From: Streptomyces werraensis
GTDB lineage: Bacteria > Actinomycetota > Actinomycetes > Streptomycetales > Streptomycetaceae
Direction of reading: 5' to 3'
Length of the DNA stretch: 64,000 nucleotides
NCBI GenBank assembly: GCA_014656175.1
Contig: BNBX01000004.1
Location: 368,290-432,289 of the forward strand
Part shown: piece by piece, positions 43,136-52,883 of the stretch
Layout: the number at the start of each line of letters is the position of its first letter
Position numbering within the stretch: the first letter of the stretch is position 1
The notes under the pieces: model-generated
Database searches by the model: none
Told to the model about the DNA's origin: nothing
What the model saw: only the letters and a program-made list of their open reading frames with translations
Made by a program: the position numbers and the translations under genes

Positions 43136-43210
43136 TGGTGCCCCCGGCAGGATTCGAACCTGCGCACACGGCTCCGGAGGCCGTTGCTCTATCCCCTGAG
43201 CTACGGGGGC
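43136..43210 (-). tRNA. tRNA-Arg (anticodon CCG)
   Basis: Read on the minus strand it starts GCCCCCGTAGCTCAGGGG and ends GGTTCGAATCC then TGCCGGGGGCACCA, with a 7-bp acceptor stem, discriminator A and encoded CCA. The anticodon arm ACGGC-CTCCGGA-GCCGT presents CCG, which reads CGG. The 3' part is duplicated in degenerate form at 32666-32709, marking it as an integration site. Downstream nrtL encodes an arginyl-tRNA-synthetase-like protein. Confidence 0.97.
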
Positions 43211-43393
43211 GTGTCGGTCGCGGTGATCGCGGCGACGGGTAGAACACTACCAGTTCTCGGGGGGTGGTCATGAACCGCTTTCCCCGTCCGGTGACGTCCG
43301 TCCCGGTCGGCTCCCCGTGCGGCCCGTACCCCGGTCGGGGTGGAAGTGGGGAAACGCCGGACGCGGTGGCCGGGCTCGACCTACTCTCGAGTC

Positions 43394-43828
43394 GTGCCGA
43401 GCACTTCGGGCCGGGTTCTTGTGGTCGACGACAACAAGGTCATCCGGCAGTTGATCAGGGTCAACCTCGAGCTGGAGGGCATCGAGGTGGTGACCGCGGC
43501 CGATGGTGCCGAGTGTCTGGAAGTCGTGCATCAGGTGCGGCCCGACCTCATCACCCTGGATGTCGTCATGCCCCGGCTCAACGGGCTCAGAACCGCCGCG
43601 CGCCTGCGGTCCGACCCCCGCACCGCCGGCACCCCCCTCGTCATCGTCAGCGCCTGCACCCAGCACGAGGTCGAGAGCGGGCTCGACGTCGGCGTCGACG
43701 CCTTCCTCGCCAAGCCCTTCGATCCTCAGGAGCTCGTGCGGGTCGTGCAGTCGCTGATCGACTCCTCGACCGGGCGCGCGCGCGGCTCCGGGGACGCCGA
43801 GGCCGCCGCCGGGCACGCCGGCGGCTGA
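43394..43828 (+). CDS. Single-domain response regulator (receiver only)
   Basis: A 144-residue CheY-like protein: RVLVVDDNK, phospho-acceptor Asp in LITLDVVMPRLNG, SACT, and Lys in FLAKPFDPQEL. The tail (GRARGSGDAEAAAGHAGG) is disordered. There is no output domain and no adjacent kinase, so it must act through protein contacts. I chose GTG 43394; it lacks a strong ribosome site and the frame is open from 43340. Confidence 0.85.
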   Translation: MPSTSGRVLVVDDNKVIRQLIRVNLELEGIEVVTAADGAECLEVVHQVRPDLITLDVVMPRLNGLRTAARLRSDPRTAGTPLVIVSACTQHEVESGLDVGVDAFLAKPFDPQELVRVVQSLIDSSTGRARGSGDAEAAAGHAGG

Positions 43829-43923
43829 GGCCACACCCCACGGCCTGTCCACGCCCGTCCACATCCCGGGACAGCGGCCAACCTGTTCGCCTGCCCACCC
43901 CCCTCCTCGCCTACGCTTGTCCC

Positions 43924-44976
43924 GTGACCCCCGTCGAGCTCTCCCGCACCGTGCTGCACGCGGTGCGTCGTGCCGTCGACGAGGGAGAACTCGCCGTGGC
44001 CGTGCTGCCCGAGCGGGTCGTCGTCGCTCCCCCCGGGCCCGGAGGCTGCGGCGACTACGCCACCAACGTCGCCCTCCAGCTCGCCCGCCCGGCCGGACAG
44101 CCCGCCCCCGCCGTCGCCGAGCTGCTGCGCGCCCGACTTCTCCGTACCGACGGGATCAGCGACGTCGTCGTCACCGGGCCCGGGTTCCTCAACATCTCCC
44201 TCGCCGGTGATGCCGACGGCCGTCTTGTCCGTGACATCCTCCGCGCCGGCCCCCGGTACGGGCACAGCGACACCCTTGCCGGGCAGGCACCACAGCTCCA
44301 CGCCGCCCCCGAGGTCCGCGCCCTGGTCCTCATGGACACCGTCGCCCGGGTCCTGCGGTCCCAGGGGGCCCGCCCCCAGCTGCACTGCGCCCGCCCGCCC
44401 CAGGACGCCTGGGTGCGCACCCTCGGCGTCCCCGGCGACCTCACCGTGGGCACCGGCACGGACGACGCCCTCCGCCCCGTCCCCGCCCCCGCCGACCCCA
44501 CCCCCCTCGGCCGCGACGCCGCCCGCTGGGCCCTGCTCCACCCCGCCCCGCACGACCGCCCCCACATCGGCGACAGCCGGAGCGAGCAGCACCTCGCCCA
44601 ACGGGAGACCAACCCCCTCTTCCGCGTCCGGTACGCCCACGCCCGCACCCGCGCCCTCCTCCGCAACGCCGCCGACCTCGGCTTCACCCCCGAGCCCGGC
44701 CCCGTCACAACGCACGCGGAGGCTCTCCTCCACCTCCTCGCCGACCACCCCCGCGTCCTGGCCGCCACCGCCGCCCACCGCGCCCCCGACCGGCTCGCCC
44801 GGCACCTCGTCGCCGTCGCCGACGCGCTCGCGCCCCTGCTGCCCTCCGTCCTGCCTCTCGGCGACGAGAAACCCTCGGCCGCCCACCGTGCCCGGCTCGC
44901 CCTCGCCGAAGCCGCCGGGACGGTGCTGGCCGGCGGCCTCACCCTGCTCGGCATCGACGCACCCGAACATCTCTAG
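43924..44976 (+). CDS. nrtL: ArgS-related anticodon-binding protein NrtL
   Basis: A 350-residue protein related to the ends of arginyl-tRNA synthetase without its catalytic core. The N-terminal additional domain is visible ([32 protein letters not shown]), and the C-terminal DALR anticodon-binding region has [20 protein letters not shown] and [17 protein letters not shown] (pieces). The HIGH and KMSKS parts are absent, so it should not charge tRNA. The neighbouring gene is tRNA-Arg(CCG). It is followed by lysA after 17 bases. Confidence 0.85.
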   Translation: MTPVELSRTVLHAVRRAVDEGELAVAVLPERVVVAPPGPGGCGDYATNVALQLARPAGQPAPAVAELLRARLLRTDGISDVVVTGPGFLNISLAGDADGRLVRDILRAGPRYGHSDTLAGQAPQLHAAPEVRALVLMDTVARVLRSQGARPQLHCARPPQDAWVRTLGVPGDLTVGTGTDDALRPVPAPADPTPLGRDAARWALLHPAPHDRPHIGDSRSEQHLAQRETNPLFRVRYAHARTRALLRNAADLGFTPEPGPVTTHAEALLHLLADHPRVLAATAAHRAPDRLARHLVAVADALAPLLPSVLPLGDEKPSAAHRARLALAEAAGTVLAGGLTLLGIDAPEHL

Positions 44977-44993
44977 GAAGCCCAAGACCTGCC

Positions 44994-46385
44994 ATGAGCC
45001 GTTCCGCACACCCCGCCGGGCCCCGTCACGCCGACGTCCTCCCCGAGGGGCACTACCTCGCGCCTCCCGCCGACTCCAATGCCCTCGACCCCAAGGTGTG
45101 GTCCCGGACCGTCACCCGTGACGAGCACGGCGTGCTCACCGTCGGCGGGATCGACGTCAAGCGGCTCGCCGAGGAGTACGGCACCCCCGCCTACGTCCTC
45201 GACGAGGACGACTTCCGCTCCCGGGCCCGCGCCTGGCGCACCGCCTTCGGCGAGAACGCCGACGTGTTCTACGCCGGCAAGGCGTTCCTGTCCCGCGCCG
45301 TCGTGCGCTGGCTGAACGAGGAAGGGCTGAACCTCGACGTCTGCTCCGGCGGCGAGCTGGCCACCGCGCTGTCCGCCGGGATGCCCGCCGAGCGCATCGC
45401 CTTCCACGGCAACAACAAGTCCGTCGCCGAGATCCGCCGCGCCGTCGAGGCCGGCGTCGGGCGCATCGTGCTCGACTCCTTCCAGGAGATCGTCCGCGTC
45501 GCCCACATCGCCCGCGAGCTCGGCACCCGGCAGCGCGTGCAGATCCGCGTCACCGTCGGCGTCGAGGCCCACACCCACGAGTTCATCGCCACCGCGCACG
45601 AGGACCAGAAGTTCGGCATCCCGCTGGCCGGCGGGCAGGCCGCCGAGGCCGTGCGGCGCGCGCTGCAGCTCGACAGCCTCGAGGTCATCGGGATCCACTC
45701 GCACATCGGCTCGCAGATCTTCGACATGTCCGGGTTCGAGGTCGCCGCGCACCGCGTGGTCGGGCTGCTGAAGGCCATCCGTGACGAGCACGGCGTCGAA
45801 CTGCCCGAGATCGACCTCGGCGGCGGTCTCGGCATCGCGTACACCAGCGACGACGACCCCCGCGAGCCGCACGAGATCGCCAAGGCGCTCACCGAGATCG
45901 TCACCCGTGAGTGTGAGGCCGCGAAGCTGCGCACCCCCCGCATCTCCGTCGAGCCGGGCCGCGCCATCGTCGGGCCGACCGCGTTCACGCTCTACGAGGT
46001 CGGCACCGTCAAGCCGCTGGACGGGCTGCGCACGTACGTGTCCGTCGACGGCGGCATGTCGGACAACATCCGCACCGCCCTCTACGACGCCGAGTACAGC
46101 GTCTCCCTCGTCTCCCGCTCCTCCGACGCCGAACCCATGCTCACCCGGGTCGTCGGCAAGCACTGCGAAAGTGGTGACATTGTGGTGAAGGACGCGTTCC
46201 TGCCGGGCGACCTGGCACCGGGTGACCTGATCGCCGTGCCGGCGACCGGGGCGTACTGCCGGTCCATGGCCAGCAACTACAACCACGTGCTGCGGCCGCC
46301 GGTGGTCGCCGTCAAGGACGGTCAGGCGCGCGTCATCGTCCGGCGTGAGACGGAGGAGGACCTGCTGCGGCTCGACGTCGGCTGA
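44994..46385 (+). CDS. lysA: Diaminopimelate decarboxylase
   Basis: A 463-residue PLP enzyme converting meso-diaminopimelate to L-lysine. Fold-type III landmarks are [20 protein letters not shown] with the PLP-binding Lys, [53 protein letters not shown] and the C-terminal CESGDI with active-site Cys. It starts a run of aspartate-family genes (lysA, hom, thrC, thrB). A hairpin at 46419-46450 separates it from hom. Confidence 0.96.
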   Translation: MSRSAHPAGPRHADVLPEGHYLAPPADSNALDPKVWSRTVTRDEHGVLTVGGIDVKRLAEEYGTPAYVLDEDDFRSRARAWRTAFGENADVFYAGKAFLSRAVVRWLNEEGLNLDVCSGGELATALSAGMPAERIAFHGNNKSVAEIRRAVEAGVGRIVLDSFQEIVRVAHIARELGTRQRVQIRVTVGVEAHTHEFIATAHEDQKFGIPLAGGQAAEAVRRALQLDSLEVIGIHSHIGSQIFDMSGFEVAAHRVVGLLKAIRDEHGVELPEIDLGGGLGIAYTSDDDPREPHEIAKALTEIVTRECEAAKLRTPRISVEPGRAIVGPTAFTLYEVGTVKPLDGLRTYVSVDGGMSDNIRTALYDAEYSVSLVSRSSDAEPMLTRVVGKHCESGDIVVKDAFLPGDLAPGDLIAVPATGAYCRSMASNYNHVLRPPVVAVKDGQARVIVRRETEEDLLRLDVG

Positions 46386-46418
46386 GAGGCCCCCGAAGAA
46401 GGGCCACGGCCAGTGTGT

Positions 46419-46450
46419 CCGCGCCGACGGAAGATCTTTCGTCGGCGCGG
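46419..46450. terminator. Hairpin between lysA and hom
   Basis: CCGCGCCGACG, ten-base loop, CGTCGGCGCGG: perfect 11-bp arms, without a T tract. It may end lysA transcripts or act as an attenuator ahead of hom. Confidence 0.7.
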
Positions 46451-46555
46451 TCATGGAAATGAAATAGACGTCTCACGATCCGGACTTTGCACAGAAAGTC
46501 CCGTTCGGTGAGTGAGACTGGTGCAACCGAGACGGTAATCAGGAAACGAGGTCGG

Positions 46556-47848
46556 ATGATGCGTACGCGTCCGCTGAAGGTGGCGCTGCTGGGCTGTGGA
46601 GTGGTCGGCTCAGAGGTGGCGCGCATCATGACGACGCACGCCGACGACCTCGCCGCCCGCATCGGCGCCCCGGTCGAGCTCGCCGGCGTGGCCGTACGGC
46701 GGCCGGACAAGGTACGTGAGGGCATCGACCCCGCGCTGATCACCACCGACGCGACCGCCCTGGTCAAACGGGGCGACCTCGACATCGTCGTGGAGGTCAT
46801 CGGCGGCATCGAGCCCGCCCGGACCCTCATCACCACCGCCTTCGAGCACGGCGCCTCCGTCGTCTCCGCCAACAAGGCCCTCCTCGCCCAGGACGGCGCC
46901 GCGCTGCACGCCGCCGCCGAGGAGCACGGCAAGGACCTCTACTACGAGGCCGCCGTGGCCGGCGCCATCCCGCTGATCCGCCCGCTGCGGGAGTCCCTCG
47001 CCGGCGACAAGGTCAACCGGGTGCTCGGCATCGTCAACGGCACCACCAACTTCATCCTCGACAAGATGGACAGCACGGGGGCGGGGTACCAGGAGGCCCT
47101 CGACGAGGCGACCGCCCTTGGATACGCCGAGGCCGACCCGACCGCCGACGTCGAGGGCTTCGACGCCGCCGCCAAGGCCGCCATCCTCGCCGGGATCGCC
47201 TTCCACACCCGGGTGCGCCTCGACGACGTCTACCGCGAGGGCATGACCGAGGTGACGGCCGCGGACTTCGCCTCCGCCAGGGAGATGGGCTGCACCATCA
47301 AGCTGCTCGCCATCTGCGAGCGGGCCGAGGACGGCGCGTCGGTCACCGCGCGCGTGCACCCGGCGATGATCCCGCTCAGCCACCCGCTGGCCTCCGTGCG
47401 CGGCGCCTACAACGCCGTGTTCGTCGAGTCCGACGCCTCCGGGCAGCTGATGTTCTACGGCCCCGGCGCGGGCGGCTCCCCGACCGCCTCCGCCGTCCTC
47501 GGCGACCTGGTCGCGGTCGGCCGCAACCGGCTCGGCGGCACCACGGGACCCGGCGAGTCCGCGTACGCGGCACTGCCCGTCTCACCGATGGGCGAGGTCG
47601 TCACGCGCTACCACATCAGCCTGGACGTGGCCGACAAACCGGGTGTCCTCGCCCAGGTCGCCACCGTGTTCGCGGAGCACGGTGTCTCGATCGACACGGT
47701 CCGCCAGCAAGGCAAGGACGGGGAGGCGTCGCTCGTCGTCGTCACCCACCGCGCGTCCGACGCGGCCCTCGGCGGGACCGTGGAGGCGTTGCGCAAGCTC
47801 GACACCGTGCGTGGTGTCGCCAGCATCATGCGGGTTGAAGGAGAGTAA
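46556..47848 (+). CDS. hom: Homoserine dehydrogenase
   Basis: A 430-residue NAD(P)-dependent enzyme making L-homoserine from aspartate semialdehyde. The N-terminal Rossmann motif is VALLGCGVVGSEVARIM; the catalytic region has ANKALLA, YEAAVAGAIPLIRPLRESL and GIVNGTTNFIL. A C-terminal ACT domain (YHISLDVADKPGVLAQVATV) suggests feedback by threonine. Two ATG codons adjoin (46556 and 46559), with GAGG upstream. thrC follows after six bases. Confidence 0.96.
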   Translation: MMRTRPLKVALLGCGVVGSEVARIMTTHADDLAARIGAPVELAGVAVRRPDKVREGIDPALITTDATALVKRGDLDIVVEVIGGIEPARTLITTAFEHGASVVSANKALLAQDGAALHAAAEEHGKDLYYEAAVAGAIPLIRPLRESLAGDKVNRVLGIVNGTTNFILDKMDSTGAGYQEALDEATALGYAEADPTADVEGFDAAAKAAILAGIAFHTRVRLDDVYREGMTEVTAADFASAREMGCTIKLLAICERAEDGASVTARVHPAMIPLSHPLASVRGAYNAVFVESDASGQLMFYGPGAGGSPTASAVLGDLVAVGRNRLGGTTGPGESAYAALPVSPMGEVVTRYHISLDVADKPGVLAQVATVFAEHGVSIDTVRQQGKDGEASLVVVTHRASDAALGGTVEALRKLDTVRGVASIMRVEGE

Positions 47849-47854
47849 CCAGCA

Positions 47855-48913
47855 ATGACCCACCAGTGGCGCGGAATCATCGAGGAGTACCGGGACCGGC
47901 TTCCGGTGTCGGACACCACGCCGGTCGTGACGCTCCGTGAGGGCGGTACGCCGCTCGTGCCCGCGCAGGTGCTCTCCGAGCGCACCGGCTGCGAGGTCCA
48001 CCTCAAGGTCGAGGGCGCGAACCCGACCGGGTCCTTCAAGGACCGCGGTATGACGATGGCCATCTCGCGGGCCAAGGAGGAGGGCGCGAAGGCGGTCATC
48101 TGCGCCTCCACGGGCAACACCTCCGCCTCCGCCGCCGCGTACGGCGTGCGCGCCGGGATGGTCTCCGCCGTGCTGGTGCCGCAGGGCAAGATCGCGCTGG
48201 GCAAGATGGGCCAGGCCCTGGTGCACGGCGCGAAGATCCTCCAGGTCGACGGAAACTTCGACGACTGCCTCACGCTGGCCCGCTCGCTGAGCGACAACTA
48301 CCCGGTGGCGCTGGTCAATTCGGTCAATCCGGTGCGCATCGAGGGCCAGAAGACGGCCGCCTTCGAGATCGTGGACATGCTGGGCGACGCCCCCGACATC
48401 CACGTCCTGCCGGTGGGCAACGCGGGCAACATCACCGCGTACTGGAAGGGCTACAAGGAGTACGCGGCCGACGGCGTCAGCTCCCGGACCCCGCGCATGT
48501 GGGGCTTCCAGGCCTCCGGCAGCGCCCCGATCGTGCGCGGCGAGGTCGTCAAGGACCCCTCGACGATCGCCACCGCGATCCGTATCGGCAACCCCGCCTC
48601 GTGGCAGCTCGCGCTGGCCGCGCGGGACGAGTCGGGCGGCCGGATCGACGAGGTGACGGACCGTGAGATCCTGCGCGCCTACCGGCTGCTGGCCTCTCAG
48701 GAGGGCGTCTTCGTCGAGCCGGCGTCCGCCGCGTCGGTCGCCGGTCTGCTGAAGGCGGCCGAGCAGGGCAGGGTCGACCCGGGCCAGAAGATCGTCTGCA
48801 CGGTCACCGGCAACGGTCTGAAGGACCCCGACTGGGCCGTCGCCGGCGCCCCGCAGCCGGTCACCGTCCCGGTCGACGCCGCGACCGCCGCCCAGCGCCT
48901 CGGTCTCGTCTGA
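47855..48913 (+). CDS. thrC: Threonine synthase
   Basis: A 352-residue PLP enzyme converting O-phosphohomoserine to L-threonine, the last step of the pathway. [14 protein letters not shown] and [20 protein letters not shown] hold the PLP Lys; [15 protein letters not shown] is the Asn contact; [19 protein letters not shown] binds phosphate. Length fits the short bacterial class. The gene is tightly linked to hom. Confidence 0.96.
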   Translation: MTHQWRGIIEEYRDRLPVSDTTPVVTLREGGTPLVPAQVLSERTGCEVHLKVEGANPTGSFKDRGMTMAISRAKEEGAKAVICASTGNTSASAAAYGVRAGMVSAVLVPQGKIALGKMGQALVHGAKILQVDGNFDDCLTLARSLSDNYPVALVNSVNPVRIEGQKTAAFEIVDMLGDAPDIHVLPVGNAGNITAYWKGYKEYAADGVSSRTPRMWGFQASGSAPIVRGEVVKDPSTIATAIRIGNPASWQLALAARDESGGRIDEVTDREILRAYRLLASQEGVFVEPASAASVAGLLKAAEQGRVDPGQKIVCTVTGNGLKDPDWAVAGAPQPVTVPVDAATAAQRLGLV

Positions 48914-49318
48914 CCCGCGGCGACGGGCGCCACCCGGCCCGCCGGGCCACGCGCTTCCGCCGACGCGGAGCCGCGACAGCCTCGCGCTTCCGCCGACGCG
49001 GAGCCGCGAAACCGGCGTAAGGGCGCGCCTGCCCGGGGACGCTACCTACGGGGGGTGCACAGGGGGCTCGCGACACGCATCGTGCGCCTCCTGTGCGCCC
49101 TATGTCGCAGGTGAACCTTCCTTCGATAGGCTGTAGGGAACCCGCCCGCCGCATATGCCGCGGCAGTGCGTCGTCCCCAGGGTCCCGCCAGTGACCCGGG
49201 ACGGCCCGGAAGCGGCCGGCCAGCCCGGTCGGCGGCGGCCCCAGGGTTTTCGTACGCCATCGAATGTCCATCGAACGTCATTCGACAGTCCACGCAGCTC
49301 AAGGAGAATTTGCGAGCG
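48914..49318. other. thrC-thrB intergenic region with direct repeats
   Basis: 405 bases without a gene. GCGCTTCCGCCGACGCGGAG plus CCGCGA is repeated exactly at 48951 and 48984 (26 bp, 33-bp period). Each copy can form a small bulged hairpin. The thrB promoter probably lies near 49115-49140, since the region just upstream of 49140 is AT-richer (CTTCGATAGGCTGTAG), but no firm call is possible. Because of this gap thrB is probably transcribed separately from hom-thrC. Confidence 0.55.
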
Positions 49319-50236
49319 ATGGCCGGTCCCGCGTTCCGCGCCGCCGCCGTCCGGGTGCGCGTCCCCGCCACCAGCGCCAACCTCGGCCCGGGCTTCGACG
49401 CCCTCGGCCTCGCGCTGGGCCTCTACGACGACGTCGTCGTCCGGGTGGCCGACTCCGGGCTGCACATCGACATCGCGGGTGAGGGCAGCGAGACCCTCCC
49501 GCGGGACGAGAGCCACCTTCTCGTACGCTCCCTGCGCACCGCCTTCGACCTGCTCGGCGGGCAGCCGCGCGGTCTGGAGATCGTCTGCGCCAACCGCATC
49601 CCGCACGGCCGGGGCCTCGGCTCCTCCTCGGCCGCCATCTGCGCCGGCATCGTCGCCGCCCGCGCCGTGACCATAGGCGCCGAGGGCAAGCTCGACGACA
49701 CCGCGCTGCTCGAACTGGCCACCGAGATCGAGGGCCACCCCGACAACGTCGCGGCCTGTCTGCTCGGCGGTTTCACCCTGTCCTGGATGGAGGGCGGCGC
49801 CGCCCGGGCGATCAGGATGGAGCCCGCCGATTCCATCGTTCCGGTGGTTTTCGTGCCCGCGAAGCCGGTCCTCACCGAGACCGCGCGCGGACTGCTCCCG
49901 CGCACCGTGCCGCACGTCGACGCCGCCGCCAACGCGGGCCGTGCCGCCCTGCTCGTCGAGGCCCTCACCCGGCGCCCCGAGCTGCTGCTGCCCGCCACCG
50001 AGGACCGCCTGCACCAGGAGTACCGCGCCCCGGCGATGCCGGAGAGCGCCGCACTGGTGGAGCGGCTGCGCGGGGACGGCATCCCCGCGGTCATCTCCGG
50101 CGCCGGACCGACGGTCATGGCGCTGGCCGACGCGGGCACGGCCGACAAGGTCGAAGCGCTCGCCGGCGCCGACTGGGCCGCCAACCGGCTGAGCCTGGAC
50201 GTCCAGGGAGCGAGCGTCCTTCCGCTCGCGACCTGA
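49319..50236 (+). CDS. thrB: Homoserine kinase
   Basis: A 305-residue GHMP kinase phosphorylating homoserine. VRVPATSANLGPGFDALGLA is the N-terminal motif; IPHGRGLGSSSAAICAGIVA is the phosphate loop; VISGAGPTVMAL is the C-terminal GHMP motif. ATG 49319 has AAGGAG about 15 bases upstream; the longer frame to 49166 has no family sequence. Confidence 0.95.
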   Translation: MAGPAFRAAAVRVRVPATSANLGPGFDALGLALGLYDDVVVRVADSGLHIDIAGEGSETLPRDESHLLVRSLRTAFDLLGGQPRGLEIVCANRIPHGRGLGSSSAAICAGIVAARAVTIGAEGKLDDTALLELATEIEGHPDNVAACLLGGFTLSWMEGGAARAIRMEPADSIVPVVFVPAKPVLTETARGLLPRTVPHVDAAANAGRAALLVEALTRRPELLLPATEDRLHQEYRAPAMPESAALVERLRGDGIPAVISGAGPTVMALADAGTADKVEALAGADWAANRLSLDVQGASVLPLAT

Positions 50237-50654
50237 CACGGTTGCCGGATTTGGAGAGGGGGAATGTTTGTTGGATCCGGTAGTGTTAATCTCAAGTCTG
50301 CACCCGACCCCACCATGGCGAGGTGCCTCGTGTCCCCGTCCGGGACAGACATTCTTCCGGGAGCCCCCCAAGCCGCACTGTGTTCACTGCTACGTACGCG
50401 GGCAGTACGTCGTACGCGGACACTGAACGGCCCGCAGGTGGGGGCACCCCCTCTGGGGGAGCTTCGGAATCGGTGCGACCACGCCACGTGACACCGGGTG
50501 CCACGGCTCGAGGTAGCGCCATCACCAGATATCTCTTCCGCCGCGCAGGCGGACAACCGCCCCGGCACGGTCCACACATCAGGGAACGATGCCGGACAGC
50601 ACAACCGGTCGCCGAGCCAGACAGGCCGACGTCCGCTCCAGGGAAGGACCCTTC
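50237..50654. promoter_or_regulatory. rho leader region
   Basis: 418 bases between thrB and rho, with no convincing gene. It contains TGTCCC-CGTCC-GGGACA (50331-50347), a direct repeat around TACGTACGCGG/CGTACGCGG (50391-50420), and a GC hairpin GGTGGGGGCACCCCCTCTGG GGGAGC at 50437-50462 of the family also found inside the DUF3291 pseudogene. The AT-richer TAGTGTTAATC near 50281 may be a -10 region. A long structured leader suits rho autoregulation, which is known in other bacteria. Confidence 0.5.
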
Positions 50655-52715
50655 GTGAGCGACACCACCGATCTGATGGGCGCACGTGTCGAGGAGACCG
50701 CTGCCGCGCCCGCCACGGACGCTTCCGCGCCTGCTTCCGGTGCCGGCTCCCGGCGGCGCCGCGGTACCGGCCTCGAGGGCATGGTGCTGGCCGAGCTGCA
50801 GCAGGTCGCATCCGGCCTCGGTATCAGGGGCACGGCGCGCATGCGCAAGAGCCAGCTGATCGAGGTCATCAAGGAGGCGCAGGCCGCCGGCGGAGGCACC
50901 CCTTCCGGGGACGCCCCGGCCAAGGCCGAGTCCGCCGAGACCAAGCCCAAGCGCCGCGCGACCTCCCGCACGCGCACGGGTGACACGGCCGAGAAGGCCG
51001 AGAAGAAGACCGAGGCGAAGGACGCGCAGGCGCCCGCCGACAAGGCCGCGGCCCAGCAGCAGATCGAGATCCCGGGTCAGCCTTCGCCGAAGGCCTCCGC
51101 CGCCGAGCAGGCCGCGGAGGGCGCCCCCGAGCGCCGCCGCCGTCGCGCCACCGCCGACGCGGGCGCCCCGGCCGCCGCGACCGAGACGATCACGGCCGAG
51201 GCGAAGACCGAGACCACGTCCGACGCCCCGGCGCAGCAGCAGTCCCAGCAGGGCGAGGGCAAGTCCGACCACGACGGCGGCGAGGGCCGCCGCCGCGACC
51301 GCCGTGAGCGTGGCCGTGACCGTGACCGCGGGGACCGTGGCGATCGTGGTGACCGCGGTGACCGCGGTGACCGTGGCGAGCGCCGCGGCAAGGGCGACGA
51401 CCAGCAGCAGAGCCAGGGCGGCGGCCGTCAGCAGAACCAGCAGGGCGGCGGGGGCCGTCAGGACGACGGGTACGACGACGACGGAGGCGGCCGCCGTGGC
51501 CGTCGCGGCCGCTACCGCGACCGCCGTGGCCGCCGTGGCCGCGACGACGTGCAGGAGCCGCAGATCGCCGAGGACGACGTCCTGATCCCGGTCGCGGGCA
51601 TTCTGGACATCCTCGACAACTACGCCTTCATCCGGACCTCCGGCTACCTGCCCGGTCCGAACGACGTGTACGTCTCCCTCGCCCAGGTCCGCAAGAACGG
51701 CCTGCGCAAGGGCGACCACATCACCGGCGCGGTGCGCCAGCCCAAGGAAGGCGAGCGGCGCGAGAAGTTCAACGCGCTGGTCCGCCTGGACTCCGTCAAC
51801 GGCATGGCGCCCGAACACGGCCGCGGCCGCCCGGAGTTCAACAAGCTGACCCCGCTGTACCCGCAGGACCGGCTCCGTCTGGAGACCGACCCGGGCGTGC
51901 TGACCACGCGGATCATCGACCTCGTGTCGCCGATCGGCAAGGGCCAGCGCGGTCTGATCGTGGCCCCGCCGAAGACCGGCAAGACCATGATCATGCAGGC
52001 GATCGCCAACGCGATCACGCACAACAACCCCGAGTGCCACCTGATGGTCGTCCTCGTCGACGAGCGTCCGGAAGAGGTCACCGACATGCAGCGGTCGGTG
52101 AAGGGCGAGGTCATCTCCTCGACCTTCGACCGTCCGGCCGAGGACCACACGACGGTCGCGGAGCTGGCCATCGAGCGCGCCAAGCGCCTGGTGGAGCTGG
52201 GGCACGACGTCGTCGTGCTGCTCGACTCGATCACGCGTCTGGGCCGTGCGTACAACCTCGCCGCCCCGGCCTCCGGCCGCATCCTGTCCGGTGGTGTCGA
52301 CTCGACCGCCCTGTACCCGCCGAAGCGCTTCTTCGGTGCGGCCCGCAACATCGAGGACGGCGGCTCGCTGACCATCCTCGCCACCGCCCTGGTGGACACC
52401 GGGTCCCGCATGGACGAGGTGATCTTCGAGGAGTTCAAGGGCACCGGCAACATGGAGCTCAAGCTCGACCGGAAGCTCGCCGACAAGCGCATCTTCCCCG
52501 CGGTGGACGTCGACGCGTCCGGTACGCGTAAGGAAGAGATCCTGCTCGGCAACGAGGAGCTGGCGGTCGTCTGGAAGCTGCGCCGGGTGCTGCACGCGCT
52601 GGACCAGCAGCAGGCGATCGAGTTGCTCCTCGACAAGATGAAGCAGACCAAGTCGAACGTCGAGTTCCTCATGCAGATCCAGAAGACGACGCCGACGCCG
52701 GGCAACGGCGACTGA
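50655..52715 (+). CDS. rho: Transcription termination factor Rho
   Basis: A 686-residue RNA-dependent ATPase. The N-terminal SAP-like helices ([32 protein letters not shown]) are followed by a large actinobacterial insertion, Arg/Asp/Gly-rich, with consecutive RGD triplets near residues 217-245. Then come the RNA-binding domain ([20 protein letters not shown]), Walker [28 protein letters not shown] and [20 protein letters not shown] 50655 has AGGGAAGGA upstream. Such insertions enlarge RNA binding in actinobacterial Rho. Confidence 0.96.
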   Translation: MSDTTDLMGARVEETAAAPATDASAPASGAGSRRRRGTGLEGMVLAELQQVASGLGIRGTARMRKSQLIEVIKEAQAAGGGTPSGDAPAKAESAETKPKRRATSRTRTGDTAEKAEKKTEAKDAQAPADKAAAQQQIEIPGQPSPKASAAEQAAEGAPERRRRRATADAGAPAAATETITAEAKTETTSDAPAQQQSQQGEGKSDHDGGEGRRRDRRERGRDRDRGDRGDRGDRGDRGDRGERRGKGDDQQQSQGGGRQQNQQGGGGRQDDGYDDDGGGRRGRRGRYRDRRGRRGRDDVQEPQIAEDDVLIPVAGILDILDNYAFIRTSGYLPGPNDVYVSLAQVRKNGLRKGDHITGAVRQPKEGERREKFNALVRLDSVNGMAPEHGRGRPEFNKLTPLYPQDRLRLETDPGVLTTRIIDLVSPIGKGQRGLIVAPPKTGKTMIMQAIANAITHNNPECHLMVVLVDERPEEVTDMQRSVKGEVISSTFDRPAEDHTTVAELAIERAKRLVELGHDVVVLLDSITRLGRAYNLAAPASGRILSGGVDSTALYPPKRFFGAARNIEDGGSLTILATALVDTGSRMDEVIFEEFKGTGNMELKLDRKLADKRIFPAVDVDASGTRKEEILLGNEELAVVWKLRRVLHALDQQQAIELLLDKMKQTKSNVEFLMQIQKTTPTPGNGD

Positions 52716-52751
52716 CGTCACCCCCTTCTCGGGCCCCCGCGCGGGCACGCG

Positions 52752-52783
52752 AACGGCCGTCCCTTCACGGGACGGCCGTTTTT
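52752..52783 (+). terminator. Intrinsic terminator after rho
   Basis: AACGGCCGTCCC, loop TTCAC, GGGACGGCCGTT and a five-T run: a textbook intrinsic terminator 37 bases after the rho stop. Confidence 0.92.
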
Positions 52784-52788
52784 CGTAC

Positions 52789-52810
52789 ACACCTGTCGTC
52801 GGACAGGTGT
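52789..52810. promoter_or_regulatory. Perfect dyad upstream of the serine protease gene
   Basis: ACACCTGTC-GTCG-GACAGGTGT has 9-bp arms and lies between the rho terminator and the protease start at 52884, 74 bases away. Position and symmetry suit an operator; no T tract follows, so it is less likely a second terminator. Confidence 0.5.
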
Positions 52811-52883
52811 ACGATCACGCTGCTTCGAGCTGTCCCTGAACAGGGTTCGACGCTCGAACTCCACATCCCGAGGGGGGAATTGC

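Larger units (their letters stand above)
32666..43210. mobile_element. tRNA-Arg-bounded defence island (integrase not seen)
   Basis: About 10.5 kb between a relic tRNA repeat and the intact tRNA-Arg(CCG), holding only defence-type genes: MORC-like ATPase, nuclease-helicase, an unknown protein, a sigma-like HTH protein, a broken AbrB-like gene, vsr, a C5 methyltransferase and a GIY-YIG endonuclease. Third-position GC is lower than in the flanking core genes. I recall that an actinomycete integrative element occupies the same tRNA neighbourhood in S. coelicolor; that would make this a hotspot. No integrase, replication or transfer gene remains, so the island is probably immobile now. Confidence 0.7.
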
